A stretch of DNA of 64,000 nt from Clostridium sp. AM34-11AC (GCF_003435375.1 NZ_QWGL01000003.1:76250-140249), one strand, 5' to 3'. Numbered from the stretch's first letter, positions 27,158 through 36,834 are shown. Numbers and translations: made by a program. The notes: generated by a model from the sequence alone, not told the origin.

Positions 27158-28561
27158 TTAGCAGCAAAGATCCACAATCACCTGTGCAAAGATCTTCGCA
27201 CTCATTGTGAGCTCGTCAACCACCGCGAACTCATCCGGGCCGTGCATGTGGTTCTCGGTCTCCGGAAGGGCAGCGCCGAAAGCAACGCCGTTCTTTAAAT
27301 TGTGGACATAGGTTCCGCCACCGATGGCGATACACTCGCCCTTTCTTCCGGAATATTTCTCATATGCGGAGAGCAGAGTCTTCACAAAATCAGAATCTGC
27401 CGGTACATGGTGCGGCGGCTTCATTTCTTCTGTATTGAAGGAGATTCCATCTGCTTCCATTTTTTCACGGATCACATTGATGGTGTTTTCCTTTGTGGCA
27501 CAAATCGGACAGCGGCTGTCAAATTCGCCCTCTAAACTTTTCTCGGAAATATCCAACATGCTGAATGCCAGTGTCAGCTCGCCGGACTCCTCATCGCTCA
27601 TCTTGATTCCAAGCGCTTCGCCGTACCAGTCACCGTGAGGCATCAGGCGGTTTAACGCGCGGACTGCCTTTACCTGTCCGCATTCCGCCAACGGAAGACG
27701 CTCGATCAGGGATAAGAGTCCTGTCAGGGCATTCTTTCCTTTCCACGGTGCCATTGCATGGCCGTTTTCGCCAGCTGCAGCAATCTTCAGGCAGCCATCC
27801 TCAGAGGATACCGTAAACCGGATTCCAAGCTCCTCTTCCATGCTCTTTGCGAGAGTTTCTGTCTCATCTCCGTCAAGACCCTCAAATAATGCCTCTGCCG
27901 CGCCCGGAACCACATTCGTCTTTGTTCCGCTGTGGAAGGATACCATCTTCGGAAGACAGTCAGACGGCTCGAACTCTGCCGTAAAATTACCTCCGATCCG
28001 ACCTTTCTCGATATTGATCACCGGGAAGGATGCATCCGGTGAGAAGGTCATCGGAGCTTCCTTTTCCACACTGTAGTAGTGGGTGATATCGGAGCTTCCG
28101 CACTCCTCGTCAGTGCCAAGGATCAGGCGGACGTTCTTTTTCATCGGGATTCCAAGTTCATTTACGGCACGCATCGCGTAGAGGGCAGCAATTGCCGGTC
28201 CCTTATCGTCCGCGGTTCCGCGGCCATAGATCTTTCCGTCTTTTACTACCGGCTCAAAAGGTTCTGTAACAGTCCAGCCGTCTCCGGCCGGAACAACGTC
28301 CAGATGTGCCAGAATATCGAGCTGTGCCTCTTTGTCATTCATGTCAACGGTTCCAACATAGTTGTCGTAGTTGTTGATGGAAAAACCGTAGCATTCCGCA
28401 ATATGCAGAGCTGTACGCAGTGCCTCGGAGCACCCTTCCCCATACGGTTTTCCGATACGGTAAGACCCCTTCACACTGTTGATCCGGCAAAGAGCTCCGA
28501 TGTCCTCCAGCATTTCTTTCCTGTGCGCGTCAATATACCGGCTGATCTTCTCTTTATACAT
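27158..28561 (-). CDS. M20 family dipeptidase, PepV-like
   Basis: 467 residues. It hydrolyses dipeptides (Xaa-His or beta-Ala dipeptides in related enzymes) in the cytosol with two zinc ions. Seen: zinc ligands and catalytic residues of clan MH in order: His in ILAHLDVVPAG, Asp in YGRGTADDKGP, Glu pair in GTDEECGSSD, Asp in SPDASFPV, and His in NHMHGPDEF. The insertion between these blocks matches the lid domain of PepV. The start is the ATG at 28561 after GGAGGCGGAAATTT; 46 upstream in-frame codons have no site and are not likely translated. Confidence 0.92.
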   Translation of the reverse strand: MYKEKISRYIDAHRKEMLEDIGALCRINSVKGSYRIGKPYGEGCSEALRTALHIAECYGFSINNYDNYVGTVDMNDKEAQLDILAHLDVVPAGDGWTVTEPFEPVVKDGKIYGRGTADDKGPAIAALYAMRAVNELGIPMKKNVRLILGTDEECGSSDITHYYSVEKEAPMTFSPDASFPVINIEKGRIGGNFTAEFEPSDCLPKMVSFHSGTKTNVVPGAAEALFEGLDGDETETLAKSMEEELGIRFTVSSEDGCLKIAAAGENGHAMAPWKGKNALTGLLSLIERLPLAECGQVKAVRALNRLMPHGDWYGEALGIKMSDEESGELTLAFSMLDISEKSLEGEFDSRCPICATKENTINVIREKMEADGISFNTEEMKPPHHVPADSDFVKTLLSAYEKYSGRKGECIAIGGGTYVHNLKNGVAFGAALPETENHMHGPDEFAVVDELTMSAKIFAQVIVDLCC

Positions 28562-28764
28562 AAATTTCCGCCTCCATATTTCTTTTGTTATAACCCATTT
28601 TACAGACAGGCGGGACCGTCTCATCCCGGGCGTTTCCGAGATCGTAAAGCCAGCCCCGCTTATACCATACTTATTCTGTGCGCCAGTTATTGGCTGCATG
28701 CCTGATCACAAACCTGCACTTACGCGCTTTATTGTCTGCTTCGCAGGCGTTTTGTTCGTTTACC

Positions 28765-29214
28765 TTATTTCATGAATCCAGCTAAGATCTCATTTACGAT
28801 CTTGCCGTCTGCCTTCCCCTTTACGAGCGGCATCAGGGATTTCATGATCTTTCCTTTGTCCTTTGCTGTCGGGGCTTCGATTCCAAGCTCTGCGAGAACC
28901 TTTGCGATCGTCTCCCTGATCTGGTCCTCAGTCATATCAGCCGGAGCAAACTCCTGATATACGGCAAGTCTCTTCTTTGCCTCATCGATGATATCGGCGC
29001 GGTCTGCCGGAGCTGTCTCGATGGTCTCCTTGACCTGCTTGATCTCTTTCTTTACGATCGCGTTCTCCTCATCCTCTGTGAGCGGAGCTTCACGCTTGTC
29101 GATCTGCGCATTCTTTAACGCAGAGAGAAGCATGGAAAGGGAATCCTTTCTCTCTTTATCTTTTGCTTTCATCGCCTCGACCATAGCTGCTCTTACAACA
29201 TCGATCTTACTCAT
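28765..29214 (-). CDS. GatB/YqeY domain protein
   Basis: 149 residues, the stand-alone YqeY form. Seen: N-terminal LSMLLSALKNAQIDKREAPLT and C-terminal GKIMKSLMPLVKGKADGKIVNEIL, the helical domain shared with the tail of the amidotransferase subunit GatB that contacts tRNA. Its role is probably tRNA-linked but unproven. Start at 29214 after CAGGAGGAATATAAG; the longer frame runs into the 95-bp repeat and was rejected. Confidence 0.92.
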   Translation of the reverse strand: MSKIDVVRAAMVEAMKAKDKERKDSLSMLLSALKNAQIDKREAPLTEDEENAIVKKEIKQVKETIETAPADRADIIDEAKKRLAVYQEFAPADMTEDQIRETIAKVLAELGIEAPTAKDKGKIMKSLMPLVKGKADGKIVNEILAGFMK

Positions 29215-29296
29215 CTTATATTCCTCCTGTCTATGCGGTATTCCCAGTCGAAACAACTGGTTCCGCATGTTTCTGTGATGATATATTTTGAAATGA

Positions 29297-29391
29297 GAAT
29301 GTGCCAAGGCACATTCTTGCGCCTCGCGCGGTCGCTTGCGACAATCTACATCTTCACGCGAATGCACGTCATTGGCATGTTAGTGCCTTTT
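29297..29391. repeat. 95-bp dispersed intergenic repeat, copy 2
   Basis: Same length and order of stems as the copy at 19771-19865, about 85-90 percent identical by eye. Its first hairpin is GAATGTGCC-AA-GGCACATTC: the arms are unchanged but the two loop bases are swapped. It sits between prfC (ends 29405) and the YqeY gene. Confidence 0.8.
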
Positions 29392-29404
29392 GAAATTCAC
29401 TTGA

Positions 29405-30997
29405 TTAGTTCTTTCCGAACTCACTGAGCTTTAAGTTCGGATTTCTCTCCTCGACCATGCCGACACTCCAGCTGTTGATGAATAACAATAACGGATTGCC
29501 CTTGAGGTCGCAGATGCGTTTCATATCGGATGTGCCCTGGATCTTCGCCACATCCACTTCCTCCGGGTTCTCAACCCAGCGGATGTACTCAAACGGAAGC
29601 TGTTCCAGTCTTACGTCTACATTATACTCATTCTTTAAGCGGTAGGTCAGGACCTCAAACTGCAGGACACCGACAACGCCGACGATGATCTCCTCCATAC
29701 CGGTATTGAACTCCTGGAAGATCTGGATCGCGCCTTCCTGAGCGATCTGGTTGACCCCCTTTAAGAACTGTTTTCTCTTCATGGTATCGATCTGGCGGAC
29801 TCTCGCGAAATGCTCCGGCGCAAAGGTCGGGATACCCTCAAACTGGAACTTCTCGTTGGACGTACAGAGCGTGTCACCGATGGAAAAAATACCCGGATCA
29901 AAGACGCCGATGATATCTCCGGCATAAGCCTCGTCAATGATCTTACGGCTCTCAGCCATCAGCTGCTGCGGCTGGGTCAGACGGATCTTTTTGCCTCCCT
30001 GGACATGGTTGACTTCCATTCCGGCCTCGAACTTACCGGAGCAGATGCGCATGAACGCGATACGGTCACGGTGTGCCTTGTTCATGTTTGCCTGGATCTT
30101 AAATACGAACGCGGAGAAATCTTCCCGGAACGGGTCGATCACGCCTGTCGTTGTCTTTCTCGGAAGCGGAGAAGTCGTCATATTTAAGAAATGCTCCAGA
30201 AATGTCTCAACACCGAAGTTTGTGAGAGCAGATCCGAAGAACACCGGTGAAAGCTTTCCGGCACTTACAAGTTCCTGATCAAACTCATCGCTTGCCCCGT
30301 CGAGAAGCTCAATATCGTCCCTTAACTGAGCGTGGAAATCGGAACCGATGACGGAATCCACGTCTGTTCCCTCCACGTCGAAAGTCTCTGTGGCAACTTC
30401 CTTCTGTCCGCCCATGGCAGCCGTGAAGGTCGTGATCTTCTTTGTCTGGCGGTCATAAACGCCCTTGAAGCTCTTTCCGCAGCCGATCGGCCAGTTGATC
30501 GGGCAGGTATGGATTCCGAGAACCTCCTCGATCTCGCTCATGAGCTCGAACGGGTCTCTCGCCTCACGGTCCATCTTGTTTACAAAGGTAAAGATCGGGA
30601 TATGGCGCATCACACAGACTTTGAACAGTTTGATGGTCTGCGCCTCGACACCCTTTGATCCGTCGATGACCATGACCGCGGAGTCCGCTGCCATCAGGGT
30701 ACGGTAGGTATCCTCGGAGAAGTCCTGATGTCCTGGGGTATCAAGAATATTGATGCAGTATCCCTCGTAATTGAACTGGAGTACGGAAGATGTTACGGAG
30801 ATACCTCTCTCCTTCTCGATCTCCATCCAGTCGGAGACTGCGTGCTTTGTCGCTTTGCGTCCCTTTACGGTTCCGGCAAGGTTGATCGCGCCTCCGTATA
30901 ACAGGAATTTCTCGGTCAGTGTCGTTTTACCGGCATCCGGGTGAGAAATGATCGCGAATGTCCGTCGTCTCTTTATTTCATCATTTAATGAAGCCAA
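29405..30997 (-). CDS. prfC: Peptide chain release factor 3
   Basis: 530 residues. This GTPase recycles RF1/RF2 from the ribosome after peptide release. Seen: G1 SHPDAGKTT, switch I region with RGISVTSSV, G3 DTPGHQDFSEDT, G4 NKMDREARDP, and the C-terminal RF3-specific domain. The start is a TTG at 30997: GGAGG lies seven bases before it, whereas the upstream in-frame TTG would overlap that same site. An out-of-frame ATG nearby is not usable. Preceded by a good promoter (31117-31145). Confidence 0.95.
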   Translation of the reverse strand: MASLNDEIKRRRTFAIISHPDAGKTTLTEKFLLYGGAINLAGTVKGRKATKHAVSDWMEIEKERGISVTSSVLQFNYEGYCINILDTPGHQDFSEDTYRTLMAADSAVMVIDGSKGVEAQTIKLFKVCVMRHIPIFTFVNKMDREARDPFELMSEIEEVLGIHTCPINWPIGCGKSFKGVYDRQTKKITTFTAAMGGQKEVATETFDVEGTDVDSVIGSDFHAQLRDDIELLDGASDEFDQELVSAGKLSPVFFGSALTNFGVETFLEHFLNMTTSPLPRKTTTGVIDPFREDFSAFVFKIQANMNKAHRDRIAFMRICSGKFEAGMEVNHVQGGKKIRLTQPQQLMAESRKIIDEAYAGDIIGVFDPGIFSIGDTLCTSNEKFQFEGIPTFAPEHFARVRQIDTMKRKQFLKGVNQIAQEGAIQIFQEFNTGMEEIIVGVVGVLQFEVLTYRLKNEYNVDVRLEQLPFEYIRWVENPEEVDVAKIQGTSDMKRICDLKGNPLLLFINSWSVGMVEERNPNLKLSEFGKN

Positions 30998-31116
30998 AAA
31001 ATTTTCCTCCAAATCTATCTTGTGTTTCGTCTAACAATATTTTCCTGCTGACAGCACAAAAGAACCGCGGTCCTTCATTGACTGCCGTTTTTTTCTGCTG
31101 CTCTTATTCCAATTAA

Positions 31117-31145
31117 TTTTTACCAGTATTTAAGAGTTTCGTCAA
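31117..31145 (-). promoter_or_regulatory. Promoter of prfC
   Basis: Minus strand TTGACG (31140-31145), 17-bp spacer, TAAAAA (31117-31122). Confidence 0.6.
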
Positions 31146-31271
31146 GAAGAAAGCCCTAAAATTCGTTATATTTATAGCAATCTTCACCACTCTGTGCCTG
31201 CTTTGCGTTTTTCACCTGTAAAGGCATCTGAGTAGTCGAATCTTCTATTTTCTGGTAAAGATTGGAATTTT

Positions 31272-32465
31272 CTATCTTTTAATTTCAAAGATCTCGTCTA
31301 AGATCGCCCCTGCAACCTCTTCCTTCGACATAATCGGAAGCTCCGTCTCCTTATTCTCGCGGATCATCGTCACTACATTCGTGTCCGTTCCGAAACCGGC
31401 ACCGGCAACCTTCAGATTGTTGGCAACGATCATATCGAGGTTCTTCTTCTTTAATTTTGCCCTGGAATTCTCCAGCATATGTTCCGTCTCCATAGAAAAT
31501 CCGCAGAGGAACTGGCTGTCTTTTTTATGTTCTCCGAGCCATTTTAAGATATCGTCGGTGCGCTCCAGTTCGATCGCCATATCTCCGTCTTTCTTCTTCG
31601 TTTTTTCCGTGTTCACGAATTTCGGGCGGTAGTCAGCGACAGCCGCGGCCTTGATCACCGCGTCCATCTCATCACTGCGGCTTGTCACGGCCTCAAACAT
31701 ATCTTTGGCGGTAACCACCGGAACAAAGTTTACGAACATCGGCGGCTCCACCTCTGCCGGTCCGGAAACAAGAGTCACGTCAGCGCCGCGGAGAGCTGCC
31801 GTCTTCGCGATGGCATATCCCATCTTTCCGGTACTGTGGTTTGTAATATAGCGCACCGGGTCGATGGCCTCCCTCGTCGGGCCTGCGGTCACGAGGATCT
31901 TCTTTCCTTTTAAGTCTTTCTCGTACTGGACTTCCTTTAAGATATACTGGAGCAGCACCTCCGGCTCCGGCATCTTTCCGGCTCCGGTATCGCCGCAGGC
32001 GAGGTATCCGCTTGCCGGGCTGATCACTTCCATTCCGTAGTGTTCGCAGATCTTTAAGTTGTCCTGTGTGATCGGATTCTCGAACATTCTCGTATTCATC
32101 GCCGGGCTGATGATCTTCCTGCAGGTACAGGCGAGAACCGTGGTCGTCAACATATCGTCCGCAAGGCCATGGGCCAGCTTCGCGATCACATTCGCGGAAG
32201 CCGGGGCAACGAGGACAACATCCGCTGCCTTCGCAAGGGAAACATGTTCAACGGAAAATTCAAAGTTCCGGTCAAATGTATCCACCAGGCATTTATTTCC
32301 GGTCAGTGTCTCGAATGTAATCGGGTTGATGAAATTTGTCGCATTCCGGGTCATAAGCACATGGACATCTGCCTTCAGTTTTTTCAGTGCGCTGGCGAGA
32401 TATGCGATTTTATATGCAGCGATACTGCCGCTCACGCATAAAAGTACGGTTTTTCCTGCTAACAT
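31272..32465 (-). CDS. coaBC: Bifunctional phosphopantothenoylcysteine decarboxylase / phosphopantothenate-cysteine ligase
   Basis: 397 residues. It catalyses two consecutive steps of coenzyme A synthesis. Seen: the CoaC flavoprotein half (GSIAAYK, catalytic His in VEHVSLAKAADV, PAMNTRMFENPI, and the Cys-containing GYLACGDTGAGKMPEP lid), then the CoaB half from about residue 187 (KILVTAGPTREAIDPVRYITNHSTG). The start follows GGAGGATTCCAA. Divergent from coaX across 195 bp, which may allow common control of both CoA genes. Confidence 0.96.
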   Translation of the reverse strand: MLAGKTVLLCVSGSIAAYKIAYLASALKKLKADVHVLMTRNATNFINPITFETLTGNKCLVDTFDRNFEFSVEHVSLAKAADVVLVAPASANVIAKLAHGLADDMLTTTVLACTCRKIISPAMNTRMFENPITQDNLKICEHYGMEVISPASGYLACGDTGAGKMPEPEVLLQYILKEVQYEKDLKGKKILVTAGPTREAIDPVRYITNHSTGKMGYAIAKTAALRGADVTLVSGPAEVEPPMFVNFVPVVTAKDMFEAVTSRSDEMDAVIKAAAVADYRPKFVNTEKTKKKDGDMAIELERTDDILKWLGEHKKDSQFLCGFSMETEHMLENSRAKLKKKNLDMIVANNLKVAGAGFGTDTNVVTMIRENKETELPIMSKEEVAGAILDEIFEIKR

Positions 32466-32660
32466 TTGGAATCCTCCGTTGTAATTTTAGTCAATTTATG
32501 GTAAGATAATTCGAACTTTAAAATTATGAGGAACCTGTCTCACACGTTTCTCATATTCACAGTGACGGTTGACAAATCCCGCAAATACGGAACCTTTGAT
32601 CAACTGCACACGTAAAAACAGTATAACACGTTACTTAGAATTGTGGAAGGAGTTTTCTCA

Positions 32661-33440
32661 ATGATTTTAGCAATCGACATGGGAAACAGCAATATCGTTG
32701 TCGGAGGTCTTGACGACAATAAAACATATTTTGAGGAGCGCATCACCACCGATGACCGAAAAACGAGTCTCGAATACGCGATCCTTTTAAAGAATATTCT
32801 GGAGATTCATAAAGTAAAGAAAAATGATATCGAAGGTTCCATTATGGCGTCCGTTGTCCCGCCACTGAACGCGCCGATCTCTTCCGCCGTGAAGAAGATC
32901 ACCGGAAAGAAACCGTTTCTTGTTGGTTCCGGCATGAAGACAGGCTTAAACATCAAGATGGATAACCCTAAGACCGTCGGCGGTGACCGGATCGTGGCCG
33001 CTGTCGCTGCAAATGCCAAATACAAAGGACCGATCATCATCGCGGACATGGGAACCGCGACAACGCTCGATGTGGTGGACCACGATGGAAATTACATCGG
33101 CGGTGTGATTCTCCCCGGTGTAAAGGTTGCCTTAAACTCCCTCGTTTCCAATACAGCCCAGCTTCCGAGGATCAGCTTCGATGTTCCGAAACGTACGATC
33201 GGAAAGAACACCATCGAATGTATGAGAAATGGTATCATGCTTGGCAATGCCGCAATGCTTGACGGTCTTATCGACCGCATGACCGCAGAGCTCGGCGAAC
33301 CGGCAACCCTTATTGCTACCGGCGGTATGGCAAGATTCATCACACCGCTCTGCACCCACAAAATCACCTATGACCCGGATCTTCTGCTCCGCGGACTGAT
33401 GATCCTGTACAGACAAAATACAGAAACAAAAGATGCGTAA
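32661..33440 (+). CDS. coaX: Type III pantothenate kinase
   Basis: 259 residues. It phosphorylates pantothenate, the first step of coenzyme A synthesis; type III enzymes are not feedback-inhibited by CoA. Seen: the N-terminal phosphate loop AIDMGNSNIVVG, central GGDRIVAAVAA, catalytic DMGTATTLDVVD and YIGGVILPGV. Start at 32661 because AAGGAG lies eight bases upstream. Ends at a strong terminator. Confidence 0.96.
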   Translation: MILAIDMGNSNIVVGGLDDNKTYFEERITTDDRKTSLEYAILLKNILEIHKVKKNDIEGSIMASVVPPLNAPISSAVKKITGKKPFLVGSGMKTGLNIKMDNPKTVGGDRIVAAVAANAKYKGPIIIADMGTATTLDVVDHDGNYIGGVILPGVKVALNSLVSNTAQLPRISFDVPKRTIGKNTIECMRNGIMLGNAAMLDGLIDRMTAELGEPATLIATGGMARFITPLCTHKITYDPDLLLRGLMILYRQNTETKDA

Positions 33441-33449
33441 AGCTTCACT

Positions 33450-33482
33450 GCCGAATGAAATTAACGTTCATTCGGCTTTTTT
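33450..33482 (+). terminator. Terminator of coaX
   Basis: GCCGAATGAA (33450-33459) pairs with TTCATTCGGC (33467-33476), followed by six T residues. Confidence 0.92.
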
Positions 33483-33518
33483 ATTCAGAATTGTCCTCCC
33501 GACTGTTGCTGTCTATAC

Positions 33519-33570
33519 ATTTCGTTTGAAACGAAATATAAGCGAAATGCAGAGTTGTAATATTTCGTTT
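33519..33570 (+). promoter_or_regulatory. Palindromic operator array of the HTH-AAA-nuclease gene
   Basis: A perfect 19-bp palindrome ATTTCGTTTGAAACGAAAT (33519-33537), a further partial half-site GCGAAAT (33542-33548), and an exact copy of the half-site ATTTCGTTT (33562-33570) that lies inside the promoter spacer. The inner arms AAACGAAATAT (33529-33539) and ATATTTCGTTT (33560-33570) are also complementary. Confidence 0.75.
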
Positions 33571-33583
33571 AATGGGATATACT
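33555..33583 (+). promoter_or_regulatory. Promoter of the HTH-AAA-nuclease gene
   Basis: TTGTAA (33555-33560), 17-bp spacer containing the operator half-site, TATACT (33578-33583); the start codon is 29 bases further. Confidence 0.72.
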
Positions 33584-33612
33584 TATGATAGAATTACGTT
33601 TGGAGGTGTTCT

Positions 33613-35424
33613 ATGAACTATTTATCCAGCATGGAAACGGCAAAAGCAATGGGAATCACAGTGCGCAGAGTCCAGCAGATGTGCAAGCAGGGCGAAATTT
33701 CCGGAGCTGTGAAAAAGGGACATTCCTGGCTGATTCCAGAAAATGCAGTTTGGCCAGATTCAGGCGAAAAGAAAAAGCCGATGCCCATTGGGATTTCTGA
33801 TTTCAAGACGGCGACCACAAGCTATTATTATGTAGATAAAACCTTGCTGATCCGTGATTTTCTGGATACGAAACCTATGGTATCGTTGTTTACCCGTCCG
33901 AGACGTTTCGGTAAAACATTGAATATGGATATGGTTCGGGTCTTTTTTGAAAAAACACAGGAGGACACCTCCATTTATTTCAAGGATAAGCAGATATGGC
34001 AGTGTGGTTCTGATTATACCCGGCATCAGGGAAAGTATCCGGTCATATTCCTGACATTTAAGGATGTAAAATGTCTGACATGGCAGGAGACATTTCAGAA
34101 GATCCGTAAGCTGATTTCACTGGAATTTATACGGCACAGTGAACTTGAGGAAAGTACTGCACTTGGAATCTATGAAAAAGAACAGTACCATCGCCTTGCC
34201 AGTGACAATGCGAATGAAGTAGACTGCCAGATGGGATTACAAATCTTATCTCTGTTGCTGCACAAGCATTATGGACAAGAATGTATTATCATTATTGATG
34301 AATACGATACACCGATCCAGCAGGGACATCATTGCAATTTTTATCCTGAAATCGCGAATTTCATGCGTAATTTCTTTTCCGGCGGCCTGAAGGATAATCC
34401 ACATCTGGCTTTCGGCTTTCTCACAGGAATTCTCCGTGTTGCAAAAGAAAGCATTTTCAGCGGCATGAATAATTTGAAAACCAATTCAATTTTGGATGAC
34501 AGTTACAGTGAATATTTCGGATTTACGCCTGAAGAAGTAAAAGAAATTCTGCACTACTATGGAAAAGAGGATAAATATCAGGAGATCTGCAGCTGGTATG
34601 ACGGATACCGATTTGGTCATACAGAAATCTTTAATCCATGGTCTGTGATCAATTACATTACCGATCAATGCTTCCCAAAGGCATTCTGGCAGTCTACCGG
34701 CAGCAACGAAATCATTGGTGAGATTATCGCGACATCTACTCCCGAGATAACGGAAGGACTTCATAAACTGCTCTGCGGTGAAAAAATCACTACCTATATA
34801 GACACCAGCGTGATCTATCCGGAGATCCAGAATAATCCATACACGATTTATAGTTTTCTTCTTGTTGCGGGTTACTTAAAAGTTGCAGAAATTTATCCAC
34901 AGAATGATGGGAATTTCATGTGTGATGTTGCAATTCCAAATAAAGAGATTGCCTGTGTTTATGAAAAAGAAATTTTGAATCGGACGAATCAGAACAGCGT
35001 CGCGATTTCTATCAATCAGGCGATATTCTCCGGAAATGCAAAAAAGCTTCAATCTTTGCTGGAGAATTTTATGCTGCAGAGTATTTCTTCTATGGATGGG
35101 GCAAATGAAAGTTTTTATCATGGCATGATGCTTGGATTATGTGCGATCCTTGGAAACAGGTACCAGATTCGTTCCAATCGAGAATCGGGACTTGGCCGAT
35201 TTGATATTCAACTGAATCCATTAGTAAAAGGAATTCCGGGATTCCTGTTTGAATTCAAACACACAAATGATGATCATGTGGATCTGGATGCGCTGGCAGA
35301 TCGCGCCCTCCAACAAATAGATGTGAAAAAATATGACACGGAATTGCGGGATGCAGGTGTCCGGCCGATCATAAAAATCGGGATTGCTTTTCGTGGAAAA
35401 ACAGCCGTTGTGAAACGAAAATAA
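33613..35424 (+). CDS. HTH domain fused to AAA-ATPase-like and PD-(D/E)XK nuclease (DUF1703 type)
   Basis: 603 residues. Domains in order: a MerR/excisionase-like winged helix-turn-helix (about 1-50, SSMETAKAMGITVRRVQQMC, GHSWLIPE), an AAA-ATPase-like module (TRPRRFGKT near 97, CIIIIDEYDTPIQ near 235, GFLTGILRVAKESIFSG), and a C-terminal nuclease-like domain (GLGRFDIQL then LFEFKHT). Paralogous to 25254-26924, with clear divergence and the extra HTH. The start follows GGAGGTGTTCT. Base composition is more AT-rich than the housekeeping neighbours, consistent with acquisition. The promoter carries a palindrome array, so self-regulation through the HTH is likely. The cellular function is not established. 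Confidence 0.88.
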   Translation: MNYLSSMETAKAMGITVRRVQQMCKQGEISGAVKKGHSWLIPENAVWPDSGEKKKPMPIGISDFKTATTSYYYVDKTLLIRDFLDTKPMVSLFTRPRRFGKTLNMDMVRVFFEKTQEDTSIYFKDKQIWQCGSDYTRHQGKYPVIFLTFKDVKCLTWQETFQKIRKLISLEFIRHSELEESTALGIYEKEQYHRLASDNANEVDCQMGLQILSLLLHKHYGQECIIIIDEYDTPIQQGHHCNFYPEIANFMRNFFSGGLKDNPHLAFGFLTGILRVAKESIFSGMNNLKTNSILDDSYSEYFGFTPEEVKEILHYYGKEDKYQEICSWYDGYRFGHTEIFNPWSVINYITDQCFPKAFWQSTGSNEIIGEIIATSTPEITEGLHKLLCGEKITTYIDTSVIYPEIQNNPYTIYSFLLVAGYLKVAEIYPQNDGNFMCDVAIPNKEIACVYEKEILNRTNQNSVAISINQAIFSGNAKKLQSLLENFMLQSISSMDGANESFYHGMMLGLCAILGNRYQIRSNRESGLGRFDIQLNPLVKGIPGFLFEFKHTNDDHVDLDALADRALQQIDVKKYDTELRDAGVRPIIKIGIAFRGKTAVVKRK

Positions 35425-35430
35425 TGAGAA

Positions 35431-35470
35431 GGGGCTGCCGCACCAATTTTGGTATGCGGCAGCCCCGTTT
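35431..35470. terminator. Bidirectional terminator between convergent genes
   Basis: GGGGCTGCCGCA (35431-35442) pairs with TGCGGCAGCCCC (35455-35466), then GTTTTCT. Serves the HTH-AAA gene (+); on the minus strand it follows nspC. Confidence 0.88.
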
Positions 35471-35490
35471 TCTATAATCATGTTTCTATT

Positions 35491-36624
35491 TTATCCCAGT
35501 CTTCTCACAAATTCCTCATACCCAAAGGTTTTCACCACACTGCACTCCCCATTCTCATCCATTCGCGCGATGGACGGCAGGCACATGCCGTTGAAGGTGT
35601 TGTTTTTTACCATGGAGTAGATCGCCATGTCCTCGAAATAAAGTCTGTCACCAATCCGGATCTCGTGGTCGAAGGAATAATCACCGATCACGTCACCCGC
35701 AAGACAGGTCATGGAGGAGAGACGGTAGGTATACTGCTTTTCGTCTGCTTCGCCGGAGTCTTTTAACGGCGGACGGTAGGGCATCTCCAGCACATCCGGC
35801 ATGTGGCAGGCAGCGGAGGCATCCAAAATCAGAGTCCTGATGCCGTTATCCACAATGTCCATGACTTCCGTCACGAGATATCCCGCGTTTAACGCCACGG
35901 CTTCCCCAGGTTCCACATAGACAGTGACATCATATGTCTCCTGCATATGGCGGATGCAGCGCTCTAAACGGTCGATGTCGTAATCGTTTCTCGTGATATG
36001 ATGTCCGCCGCCCATGTTAAGCCATTTGATATTCGGAAGCTTCAGATACTTTCCGAATTTATCTTCCACAGCTTTCAGAGTTGTCTCCAGATCATCCGAG
36101 TTCTGCTCGCAGAGAGTATGGAAATGGATCCCGTCAAGCTTTTCCACGAGATCTTCCCGGAAATTTGCCAGGGTCACACCGAGTCTGGAGCCGGGCGCGC
36201 ATGGATCATAGATCGCGTGGTCACCCTGAGTAGAACACTCCGGGTTTACGCGGATGCCGATGCTGACGCCTTTTTCCTTACAGAAGTCCGCGTATTTTTC
36301 AAGCTGGGAAAAGGAATTGAATACCAGATGTTCGCAGATATCGGTGAGTTCCCCGATCTCCGATTCCTTGAAGGCCGGAGCGAATACGTGATTTTCTTTT
36401 CCCATTTTTTCATATCCAAGCTTTGCCTCGAAAAGACCGCTGGCTGTGGTTCCGTCCAGATACTGCCCGATCAGTGGGTACTCAAAGAAGTTCGAGAATG
36501 CCTTCTGGGCAAGAAGGATCTTACAGCCGGTGTCGTCCTTGACCTTCTTTAAAATTTCCAGATTCTTCCGAAGCTTTTTTTCATCAATTACATAACATGG
36601 AGTTGGTAATTCATTAATCTTCAT
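35491..36624 (-). CDS. nspC: Carboxynorspermidine/carboxyspermidine decarboxylase
   Basis: 377 residues. This PLP-dependent enzyme decarboxylates carboxyspermidine to spermidine (or carboxynorspermidine to norspermidine). Seen: PLP-lysine in ILLAQKAFSNF, HTLCEQ, NMGGGHHITR, EPGEAVALNAGY, and the C-terminal cysteine block MTCLAGDVIGDY. This is the alanine-racemase-fold decarboxylase group. Start at the ATG 36624 after TTGGAGAACAAG; an upstream in-frame TTG is less good. Last gene of the polyamine operon, 210 bp after the dehydrogenase gene. Confidence 0.95.
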   Translation of the reverse strand: MKINELPTPCYVIDEKKLRKNLEILKKVKDDTGCKILLAQKAFSNFFEYPLIGQYLDGTTASGLFEAKLGYEKMGKENHVFAPAFKESEIGELTDICEHLVFNSFSQLEKYADFCKEKGVSIGIRVNPECSTQGDHAIYDPCAPGSRLGVTLANFREDLVEKLDGIHFHTLCEQNSDDLETTLKAVEDKFGKYLKLPNIKWLNMGGGHHITRNDYDIDRLERCIRHMQETYDVTVYVEPGEAVALNAGYLVTEVMDIVDNGIRTLILDASAACHMPDVLEMPYRPPLKDSGEADEKQYTYRLSSMTCLAGDVIGDYSFDHEIRIGDRLYFEDMAIYSMVKNNTFNGMCLPSIARMDENGECSVVKTFGYEEFVRRLG

Positions 36625-36834
36625 CTTGTTCTCCAATTACTGACTCGTTCCTGATACACATCTCAGCCCTACCAGAAAACGAAGTTCATTTTTCTACTGC
36701 CGTATCACAATACAGCAACACCCCTGACAACTCGTTCCTGCCAGAGGTGTTTTCTGTACTTGAACCTGTTCCACATTCCGCGCTTTTCCTGCATTCATCG
36801 CGAATATGCCAAACAGTCATTCATTTTCAAATTT

